From Oscillospiraceae bacterium (lineage in GTDB: Bacteria; Bacillota; Clostridia; Oscillospirales; Ruminococcaceae), in the NCBI GenBank assembly GCA_019413245.1, contig DXNX01000006.1:16009-33896 (forward strand): 17,888 nucleotides of DNA, written 5' to 3'. The notes under the pieces were generated by a model. The model was given only the letters and a program-made list of their open reading frames with translations, searched no databases and had not been told where the DNA came from. A program made the position numbers and the translations under genes. Each line of letters starts with the position of its first letter. The stretch's first letter is position 1. Positions 8,288 to 13,840 of the stretch are shown piece by piece.

Positions 8288-8896
8288 TCAGCGGTCGTCC
8301 CGCCGCAGGGTGAGCAGACAGCCTGCCAGCCCGGGCAGGACCGCCAGCCAGAACAGCTGCCAGCCCCCGGGCACAAAGTAGGTGGTCCAGGCCGGGCGCT
8401 CGTTGAGGAGGAGGGCCGTCACCTGCACCCCGACCCCGGCAGTGTCCGCCAGGTCCAGGCGCAGGTTCTGTCCCGCCGTGCGGGGCAGGGTGTAGGTCCA
8501 GCTTTCCCCGTCCGGGGCGGCGGTAGGCCAGACCCGCAGCCGGGGGGTGTAGCCCATGCCCGGCAGATGATAGTACAGGTCCTTCTCTCCGCCATCCCCG
8601 GTGTATTCGGCCACCAGACGCAGCCGCTGGACCAGGGTGCCCGGCGTCAGCAGCAGCTGGGCGTCCCCGGTGGTGCTGGTCAGCACGCCGGGGGCGGTTT
8701 CTTCCATGTTGACCAGGGTGTACTGGTCGGTGTCGGCCAGGGTCACGGTCTTTTCTTCGTACACGCCCAGGGCGTACAGCACCCCGTCCAGCGCAAAACT
8801 GCCCACCATGGACAGCACCAGCAGGAGCACCCCCAGCAGATACAGCGCCGCAAAGGGATGGCGGCGGGCGGCGGCAAACCGGGATCTCAGATTCAT
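8288..8896 (-). CDS. Small bitopic membrane protein, module copy 1 partner, 202 aa
   Basis: A basic start (NLRSRFAAARRH) leads to a membrane helix at about residues 16-40, then a 130-residue beta-rich ectodomain and a second helix near 176-196 with a RRDDR end. It is paralogous to the 200-residue protein at 5699-6301. The ATG overlaps the stop of the large 8893-10899 gene (ATGA at 8893-8896), repeating the coupling seen in the other copy. The next gene starts 25 bases after its stop. No catalytic motif is visible. A role as accessory subunit of the large protein is inferred from the fixed pairing. Confidence 0.8.
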   Translation of the reverse strand: MNLRSRFAAARRHPFAALYLLGVLLLVLSMVGSFALDGVLYALGVYEEKTVTLADTDQYTLVNMEETAPGVLTSTTGDAQLLLTPGTLVQRLRLVAEYTGDGGEKDLYYHLPGMGYTPRLRVWPTAAPDGESWTYTLPRTAGQNLRLDLADTAGVGVQVTALLLNERPAWTTYFVPGGWQLFWLAVLPGLAGCLLTLRRDDR

Positions 8897-10899
8897 GGAT
8901 TTGCCTCCTTCTCCAGCGTCACGGCGGGGGTCAGCCCCTCCGGGGTGACCCGATACAGCACCGGGCCGCTTTGGGCAGTGGCCAGGCCGTCGGTGAAAAG
9001 GGTATGGTAGCTGGCCACAAAGCCATCGTCCACCCGGGCCGACAGTACCCAGGTGATGTTCTCCTGCTGCAGCATGGCGGAAAATTCCGCCGCCGTGTAG
9101 GGGGCAAAGTAGGGGTCAGAAGCCCCGTCGGTCAGGGCCGGGTCGCCGTAGGTGGCGCCGCCCTCCCCGTACACCAGGTCCAGGGGCCGCAGGGTCTGGT
9201 TGTACAGGAACCAGTAAAAGCCCTCGTCCCCCTGCCGGACCAGGAACACCCGCTCCCCGGGGGCGATGGATTCGGCGGCGGCTTCGGCCACCGCACGCTC
9301 GGCGCGCACGGCGGCGTATTCGCCCTCGCTCACGCCCAGGATGGTAAACTGGGGTTCACCCTGTACCGCAAACACAACGGCAAAGGCTGCCCCGGCTGCC
9401 AGCGCTCCCGCCCGGCCCCACAGGGCTTTGGGGGCAGCGTCACAGGCCAGGGCCAGCACCGCCAGCCCCACCAGCAGCCAGCCGCTGTAATAGGAACCGA
9501 AGTACCGGGCGTAGCTGGCCAGGTTGTCCGGGCTGGAATCCTTGAGCAAAAAGGCGTAGCTGAGCCACAGCATGAAAAAGTAACCGCAAAAGCACAGCCC
9601 GCTGCCCAGCCCCAGCACCAGCGCATGTACACGGGCCCGGGCGTTTGCAGACAGCAGCAGAGCCAGCACGAACAGCACCACCGCCACGGCGGCCACCACG
9701 GCCCCGGTGCCCAGCATGGACACGTTGCGGGTGAAAAAGGCGGACTGCAAAGCCGCGCCGTACTCCCCGAACAGGGTGCGGCGGGCCTCAAAGTAATCGG
9801 TCACCGGCAGGCCCAGCAGCATTTTCACGCCGTTGACGGCCACTTCCGGCAAAGAGGCCCCCGCCGTATCCCCCATGCCCCCGGAGGCGGCGTTTTTCAG
9901 CACCAGGGGGGTGATGTGGGCGATCCAGGCGGCATACTGCACCAGTGGTGCGGCCAGACAGACCAGGGAAAAGCCCACCCGCTTTAGGATGGATTTGCCG
10001 CGCAGGGCGGTTCCCGGCGCGGGGAAAAAGACGCAGTCCAGCGCGATGAGTCCGGCGGCGGTCAGGGCCAGCACCAAGGTGTTCATCTTGATATTGGCGG
10101 CCAGCAGCACCACCGGCAGGGTCAGCAGCCGGGCGGGCAGCGGGGAACGGCGCACCGAAAGCCAGAAGGCCACCGCCCCGCCGAAGAGCATCCCGGCGGG
10201 CATGTCGCCCAGAAATTCCAGCCAGGCGGTGCTGAGCAGGGCCGTGTGCCCGGAAACCGAGAGCAGGGTGGGCACCAGCAGCGCCGCCAGCATCAGCGGC
10301 AGGGATACCCGGGCCTTTCTGGCACAGCCGCCCACGGCGGCCACCGCGGCCAGCATGGCCAGGTCCGCCGCGTAGATGGCCCGCCAGGGAGCAAAGTCCC
10401 CGAAGAACTGGAAAAAGTAGCTCAGAAGGGGCAGGGCGGGCAGTTCGGTCATCTGCCAGGGGAGCCCGGCGTCGCACAGGGTGTAGAGCTTGTCGTTCTG
10501 CACCGTGAGCTTGGCGGCGGTGCCCCAGGAAGAATACTCGTCAAAGTTGAGGAAATCCGGCTGCAGGCAGGCGAAATACACCGCCAGCACCACCGCCAGC
10601 ACCCAGAACACCTTGGCTGCCGGATGGGCCAGGGCTGCCCGGCCGGGGTCGGGACGGCCGGAACGGTGGGCCAGGAGGGTCTCGGCGGCCAGGCCCCACA
10701 CGCCGCCCAGCAGCAGGACCAATGCCGCCAGGGGCAGCAGGTTCAGCAGGCCGCCGGCCAGCAGGACCAGGGCCGCCGCGGACAGCGCCCCCAGCGGAGC
10801 GGCGGCGGAAGAAACGCCGGTGCGGCGCACCAGAATGGCGCTCAGTCCGAAGAGGGAAATGAGCATGAGCAGCAGGCCGAGCAGGGCTTCCCAGGCCAT
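8893..10899 (-). CDS. Large polytopic membrane protein, putative GT-C-type, module copy 1, 668 aa
   Basis: This is the first gene of the membrane operon. About a dozen hydrophobic helices are followed by a soluble C-terminal region. Asp120-Glu121 lie in the first large loop in FLNFDEYSSWGTAAK, and YFFQFFG follows at about residues 161-167; both motifs are also in the 654-residue paralogue. The C-terminal region holds QGDEGFYWFLY (from residue 556), PYTAAEF and LFTDGLA, again shared. The start is ATG 10897-10899: a strong AAAGGAGG (10907-10914) lies 7 bases upstream, whereas the in-frame ATG at 11031 is upstream of the promoter and would translate the leader hairpin. Function as an envelope glycan transferase is inferred, not shown. 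Confidence 0.8.
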   Translation of the reverse strand: MAWEALLGLLLMLISLFGLSAILVRRTGVSSAAAPLGALSAAALVLLAGGLLNLLPLAALVLLLGGVWGLAAETLLAHRSGRPDPGRAALAHPAAKVFWVLAVVLAVYFACLQPDFLNFDEYSSWGTAAKLTVQNDKLYTLCDAGLPWQMTELPALPLLSYFFQFFGDFAPWRAIYAADLAMLAAVAAVGGCARKARVSLPLMLAALLVPTLLSVSGHTALLSTAWLEFLGDMPAGMLFGGAVAFWLSVRRSPLPARLLTLPVVLLAANIKMNTLVLALTAAGLIALDCVFFPAPGTALRGKSILKRVGFSLVCLAAPLVQYAAWIAHITPLVLKNAASGGMGDTAGASLPEVAVNGVKMLLGLPVTDYFEARRTLFGEYGAALQSAFFTRNVSMLGTGAVVAAVAVVLFVLALLLSANARARVHALVLGLGSGLCFCGYFFMLWLSYAFLLKDSSPDNLASYARYFGSYYSGWLLVGLAVLALACDAAPKALWGRAGALAAGAAFAVVFAVQGEPQFTILGVSEGEYAAVRAERAVAEAAAESIAPGERVFLVRQGDEGFYWFLYNQTLRPLDLVYGEGGATYGDPALTDGASDPYFAPYTAAEFSAMLQQENITWVLSARVDDGFVASYHTLFTDGLATAQSGPVLYRVTPEGLTPAVTLEKEANP

Positions 10900-10930
10900 G
10901 GACGGGCCTCCTTTCTTTGGATACAAACAG

Positions 10931-10978
10931 AAAAAGCCCCGGCCCGCAGCCCGGTTCGGCCGGGGGTGGGCGGGGCTT
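10931..10978 (-). terminator. Terminator-like hairpin in the leader of the membrane operon (candidate attenuator)
   Basis: On the minus strand an outer stem (10971-10978 with 10934-10941, continued by 10968-10970 with 10943-10945 after a one-base bulge) surrounds an inner CCCGG/CCGGG stem (10950-10954 with 10960-10964). A U tract from 10935 to 10931 follows. It lies between the promoter at 11003-11031 and the first start codon at 10899. The upstream gene already has its own terminator, so this one would stop transcripts begun at the operon promoter. The opposite strand lacks a T run after the stem. Confidence 0.65.
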
Positions 10979-11002
10979 ATTGATGCAAAAATCTTCAAAA
11001 TC

Positions 11003-11031
11003 AGTATACCCCATTCGGGGGCTGATTTCAA
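11003..11031 (-). promoter_or_regulatory. Sigma70 promoter of the five-gene membrane operon
   Basis: Minus-strand TTGAAA (11026-11031) and TATACT (11003-11008) are 17 bases apart, with four and five consensus matches. Transcription should start near 10996, leaving a leader of about 96 bases before the ATG at 10899. Confidence 0.75.
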
Positions 11032-11038
11032 CCGCGGC

Positions 11039-11052
11039 CCTTTTATAAAAGG
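11039..11052. promoter_or_regulatory. 14-bp perfect palindrome upstream of the membrane-operon promoter
   Basis: CCTTTTATAAAAGG is a perfect palindrome centred about 17 bases upstream of the -35 element and is markedly AT-rich for this genome. It could be an operator for a dimeric regulator or an UP-like element. No second copy was noticed in the window. Confidence 0.4.
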
Positions 11053-11064
11053 AACGGCCCCGGC

Positions 11065-11100
11065 AAAACAAAAGGCCGCGCCCCGGCGGGGGTGCGGTCC
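11065..11100 (-). terminator. Intrinsic terminator after the glutaredoxin-like gene
   Basis: Minus-strand CCGC-A-CCCC and GGGG-C-GCGG arms (11089-11097 with 11076-11084, one mismatch) around a 4-base loop are followed by UUUUGUUUU. It starts 11 bases after the stop of the 11111-11428 gene. Confidence 0.75.
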
Positions 11101-11110
11101 TGGGGGTGGT

Positions 11111-11428
11111 TTACCGGCAGCCGTTGATGCCGCAGCTGCGGTGTTCCGCGATCTCTTCCTCTTTCACCGGGGGCTGACCAATCCAGGCCAGGGCGGTGTT
11201 GAGGTCAAAGGTCTTTTCGCCGTCCTCCCGCACGAACAGGGGGATGCCGATGCCGCCGCGCTCCCGCACGGGGGCAAAAATGGGGTCATGGTCCCGCAGG
11301 GCCAGGAATTCTTTCAGGTTGGCGGTGCTTTCGGTGATGTCCACATAGTCGGCCGCAAAGCCTCGGGCTTGCTGAAGCGCCTTGTAGTTGCGGCAGTCGA
11401 TGCAGATGGGGGTTCCGTATACTTTCAT
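11111..11428 (-). CDS. Glutaredoxin-like thiol protein, 105 aa
   Basis: A small cytoplasmic thioredoxin-fold protein. The N-terminal KVYGTPIC strand leads to a CIDC redox pair (Cys9 and Cys12), and GIGIPLFV supplies the cis-proline segment expected in the fold. It probably reduces or exchanges disulfides; it could also act in thiol-based resistance or metal handling. The last residues, SCGINGC, add a second cysteine pair (Cys99 and Cys104) that classical glutaredoxins lack. The ATG at 11426-11428 has AAAGGAG upstream at about 10 bases; the longer in-frame reading to 11464 would begin inside the leader hairpin. It has its own promoter and terminator, so it is likely a single-gene unit, perhaps with read-through from the MFS gene upstream. 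Confidence 0.85.
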   Translation of the reverse strand: MKVYGTPICIDCRNYKALQQARGFAADYVDITESTANLKEFLALRDHDPIFAPVRERGGIGIPLFVREDGEKTFDLNTALAWIGQPPVKEEEIAEHRSCGINGCR

Positions 11429-11447
11429 GGGAAATTGGCTCCTTTCG

Positions 11448-11462
11448 GCCCCCAAAGGGGGC
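11448..11462 (-). other. Leader hairpin at the 5' end of the glutaredoxin-like transcript
   Basis: GCCCCC and GGGGGC form a perfect 6-bp stem around TTT, beginning at or within a base or two of the predicted transcription start and ending just before the AAAGGAG ribosome binding site. No U tract follows. Confidence 0.5.
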
Positions 11463-11469
11463 AACCCCT

Positions 11470-11498
11470 ATTGTAGCGGGGAAGGCGCCCGGGTGCAA
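11470..11498 (-). promoter_or_regulatory. Sigma70 promoter of the glutaredoxin-like gene
   Basis: Minus-strand TTGCAC (11493-11498) and TACAAT (11470-11475) lie 17 bases apart, with four and five consensus matches. It starts only 12 bases after the stop of the MFS gene. Transcription would begin near 11463. Confidence 0.7.
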
Positions 11499-11509
11499 GC
11501 CCCCGCGGT

Positions 11510-12691
11510 TTAGGAGGCGGCAGGGCGGGTGCGGCGCATAAGCAGCAGAAAACACAGGTAATACAGTACCATGCCGGCCGGCAGGATGCCGAAGCTCAGC
11601 CGGTAGCCGAAAGCCCCCACGACGGCGCCGAACAGGGCGTTGAAGGCAATGTCCGCCAGCGTGGCCAGGCTGATGATGCTGCCGGTGCGGGTGGCAGCCA
11701 CCGTTTCCGGGTAGACCTGCTGGATCAGCAGGACCATGGTGGGGTACAGCACCGAGATCAGGAATCCGGAGGCGCTCAGCAGCCAGAGCCCGGACCTGCC
11801 CAGGAGCACCCCCAGGCAGAACAGCAGGGTGCCGCTGCCGCCGAAGACGGCCAGACTTTTGCGGGCTCCCAGTTTTTGCACGGCAGGGGCCAGCACCAGA
11901 CGGCCCAGCGTCATGCCGCCCCAGAACAGGGACAGAATACCCGATGCCCGGGCCGCCGGCAGGGAAAAGGCGTTGATGCAGTAGGAGAGCAGCCAGTTCA
12001 TGATGCCGTGTTCCCCGATGAAGTAAAAGCCGAACATGGCCGCAAACACCCAGAAGATCCCGCGGCCGGGTTCCGGCCGGGGCCGGGGAGCGGGTGCCCT
12101 GCTGTCGGCCGGGATGTGCCGGGGCACGGGCAGACGGCGGAGCAGGACCAGCACCAGGACCCCCGCCGCCAGCATCAGGGCGTTGACCAGCTTCCAGCCG
12201 CCGAAGCTGAAGGCGTACCGCCCCAGCAGAAACTGGCTGCCGCTGGTGCCGATGCCCTGCAGGAAAAACAGGATGTTGACCATCAGCGGTCCGTACCCGG
12301 CAAAGACGGCGGGAGCCAGGATGTTCAGGGTGGTATTGAGCAGGGTGGAGGCGCCCAGGGCCAGGAACATGGTCAGCAGAAGGCAGGGGTAACTGTCGCA
12401 CACCAGATTGAGCAGCAGGGCCGCCCCCCACAGCCCGATGGCTGCCGCCGTGACCTGCTTGCGGGGAAACAGGTCCAGCAGCTTGCCGCCGATGCTCAGA
12501 AACAGCAGGTTGCCGGCATAGCTCACCGTGACGATCATGGACAGCATGGTGTCGGTCAGGGCATACCGCTCCCGGAAAACCGGGGCAAAGATGCCGCGCA
12601 GGGCATCGTTGGTGCCCAGGGCCACCATCAGCAGCCCGAAGCAGACCAGGGGCAGCAGAAAACCCCCGCGGCGGGAATCGGATGGATGCAT
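11510..12691 (-). CDS. Major facilitator superfamily transporter, 393 aa
   Basis: Twelve hydrophobic segments in two halves are joined by a basic, Pro/Arg-rich cytoplasmic loop at about residues 190-212, the standard MFS layout and length. The loop between helices 2 and 3 carries GGKLLDLFPRKQ, a form of MFS motif A. The early GTNDALRGIFAPVF segment is reminiscent of the FHS (fucose/galactose permease) branch, so a sugar substrate is possible but unproven. The ATG at 12689-12691 follows AAAGGAG. It has its own promoter and leader hairpin. There is no clear terminator between it and the glutaredoxin-like gene, so some cotranscription is likely. Confidence 0.85.
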   Translation of the reverse strand: MHPSDSRRGGFLLPLVCFGLLMVALGTNDALRGIFAPVFRERYALTDTMLSMIVTVSYAGNLLFLSIGGKLLDLFPRKQVTAAAIGLWGAALLLNLVCDSYPCLLLTMFLALGASTLLNTTLNILAPAVFAGYGPLMVNILFFLQGIGTSGSQFLLGRYAFSFGGWKLVNALMLAAGVLVLVLLRRLPVPRHIPADSRAPAPRPRPEPGRGIFWVFAAMFGFYFIGEHGIMNWLLSYCINAFSLPAARASGILSLFWGGMTLGRLVLAPAVQKLGARKSLAVFGGSGTLLFCLGVLLGRSGLWLLSASGFLISVLYPTMVLLIQQVYPETVAATRTGSIISLATLADIAFNALFGAVVGAFGYRLSFGILPAGMVLYYLCFLLLMRRTRPAAS

Positions 12692-12710
12692 GGTACGGCT
12701 CCTTTCGGTG

Positions 12711-12738
12711 GTGCGGCGGGCGCAGCCGCCCGGCGCAC
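12711..12738 (-). other. Leader hairpin of the MFS transporter transcript
   Basis: Twelve-base arms (12727-12738 with 12711-12722) pair with a single mismatch around a 4-base loop, about 10 bases after the predicted transcription start and before the AAAGGAG ribosome binding site. No U tract follows, so it is not a terminator on this strand. Confidence 0.5.
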
Positions 12739-12754
12739 AGACAATCCCAGCTAG

Positions 12755-12784
12755 AGTATACGGAACCCGGCCGGAAAATGCCAG
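12755..12784 (-). promoter_or_regulatory. Sigma70 promoter of the MFS transporter gene
   Basis: Minus-strand CTGGCA (12779-12784) and TATACT (12755-12760) are 18 bases apart, with four and five consensus matches. The leader is about 57 bases. The rest of the 12692-12915 gap holds only the leader hairpin and the terminator of the lipoprotein gene. Confidence 0.6.
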
Positions 12785-12846
12785 TCTGTTTTTTGCGCAT
12801 TTGGCGGCTTTCTTTGCGTTTTGTGCGGTTCCGGGGGCAAACCGGC

Positions 12847-12888
12847 AAAAAAAGAAGGCACCGAAGCCCTGGGCTCCGGTGCCTTCTT
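12847..12888 (-). terminator. Intrinsic terminator of the lipoprotein gene
   Basis: A perfect 12-bp outer stem (12877-12888 with 12852-12863) with further inner pairing is followed on the minus strand by a run of seven T (12853-12847). It begins about 28 bases after the lipoprotein stop. Confidence 0.9.
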
Positions 12889-12915
12889 CTGTTTGGGGAA
12901 AGGATAAAATCAGGT

Positions 12916-13737
12916 TCAGGCCACCACGGTCACGCTGGTGATGTGGGGGTTGACGCCTTCGTACCAGTACAGGAAACCTTCCATATCAATGGTCTGGCCC
13001 ACCTGCAGGTTCTTCACGGCGTTGTACACGTCGGTGGTGTTGTCGCACAGGTAGCTTTCCACGGTGAAGGTGTAGGTCTGGCCGTTGTAGGAAGCGTTGA
13101 AGTACAGGTCGTCGCCGTCAGCGCCGGAGCCGTCCCAGTTGTACAGGAAAGCGTACTCCTCGTCGGAACCCTCCATGGTGGAAGGCTCCACGGTCAGACC
13201 CTTGAAGCTGACCAGCTCGTTCTGGTGGTCGATGAGTTCCTCGCTGCCCAGCAGGTCGGTCACATCCAGAGGCTGGGCGATGAAGGGCTCGGCGTCGGCC
13301 ACGATCTCAAAGGTGCCGTCGGTGATCTCCACTTCACCGGACCACTCGCTCTTGTAGCCGGTCACGCGGATGCAGGTGCCCGGGGTCAGCTTGTCGTAGT
13401 CTTCCTCGGAGCAGGCCATGTTGTACAGGAAGTAGGCGCCGTCCTCGCTCTGGGCGTAAACGGTGGCCTGGTCTTCCCACCAGGACTGCTTGGCCTGGAC
13501 GTAGGTCTCGATGGTGACTTCGGTGTCCACATCGGCGGCCATGTACTCGTCATGGGTCAGCACGGTGCCGGCGGCAGCAGGAGTGGCCTCCTCGGAAGCG
13601 GTTTCCTCGGTAGCAGTAGCCTCAGAAGCGGCCTCGGCGGTGGTAGAGTCGGAAGCGGTGGAAGAGCTCTGGCCGGCGCAGGCGGTCATGGAAGCGACCA
13701 TGCCGAAAGCGACCAGAAGGCTGAGAATCTTTTTCAT
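12916..13737 (-). CDS. Lipoprotein with two OB-like domains, 273 aa
   Basis: A lipoprotein signal (KKILSLLVAFGMVASMTAC) places the lipidated cysteine at residue 20. Residues 21-56 are a low-complexity S/T/A/E linker typical of surface lipoproteins in gut Clostridia. The remainder is acidic and beta-rich and seems to hold two similar halves (about 57-150 and 165-273): each has a YFLYN or YAFLYN strand and a later LTPGTCIRVTGY or LQVGQTIDMEGF segment, which suggests tandem OB-fold domains. The ligand is unknown; binding of a small molecule, glycan or metal is possible. The start has AGGAGGG 9 bases upstream. It has its own promoter with a perfect -10 but lies directly downstream of the ABC importer operon, which has no terminator, so a link with that operon is plausible. 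Confidence 0.8.
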   Translation of the reverse strand: MKKILSLLVAFGMVASMTACAGQSSSTASDSTTAEAASEATATEETASEEATPAAAGTVLTHDEYMAADVDTEVTIETYVQAKQSWWEDQATVYAQSEDGAYFLYNMACSEEDYDKLTPGTCIRVTGYKSEWSGEVEITDGTFEIVADAEPFIAQPLDVTDLLGSEELIDHQNELVSFKGLTVEPSTMEGSDEEYAFLYNWDGSGADGDDLYFNASYNGQTYTFTVESYLCDNTTDVYNAVKNLQVGQTIDMEGFLYWYEGVNPHITSVTVVA

Positions 13738-13761
13738 TGTTATACCCTCCTAAATGGTAGG

Positions 13762-13784
13762 CCGGGGCATCCCTCACGCCCCGG
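13762..13784 (-). other. Leader hairpin of the lipoprotein transcript
   Basis: CCGGGGC and GCCCCGG form a perfect 7-bp stem with a 9-base loop, starting within a few bases of the predicted transcription start (about 13786) and ahead of the AGGAGGG site. No U tract follows. Confidence 0.5.
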
Positions 13785-13792
13785 ACAGTTCC

Positions 13793-13820
13793 ATTATAGC
13801 CAAAAGGCGGGAAAAATCAA
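13793..13820 (-). promoter_or_regulatory. Sigma70 promoter of the lipoprotein gene
   Basis: Minus-strand TTGATT (13815-13820) and a perfect TATAAT (13793-13798) are 16 bases apart. The promoter occupies most of the space between the lipoprotein gene and the stop of the solute-binding protein at 13841. Confidence 0.75.
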
Positions 13821-13840
13821 CCGATTGCCATGTCTTGTCA

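Noticed and set aside
10903..10946. Alternative pairing of 10941-10946 with 10903-10908 that would mask part of the first ribosome binding site of the membrane operon
   Set aside because: Only six base pairs, and it can form only after the terminator-like hairpin has been passed, so it is not a true antiterminator. It could arise by chance at this GC content.
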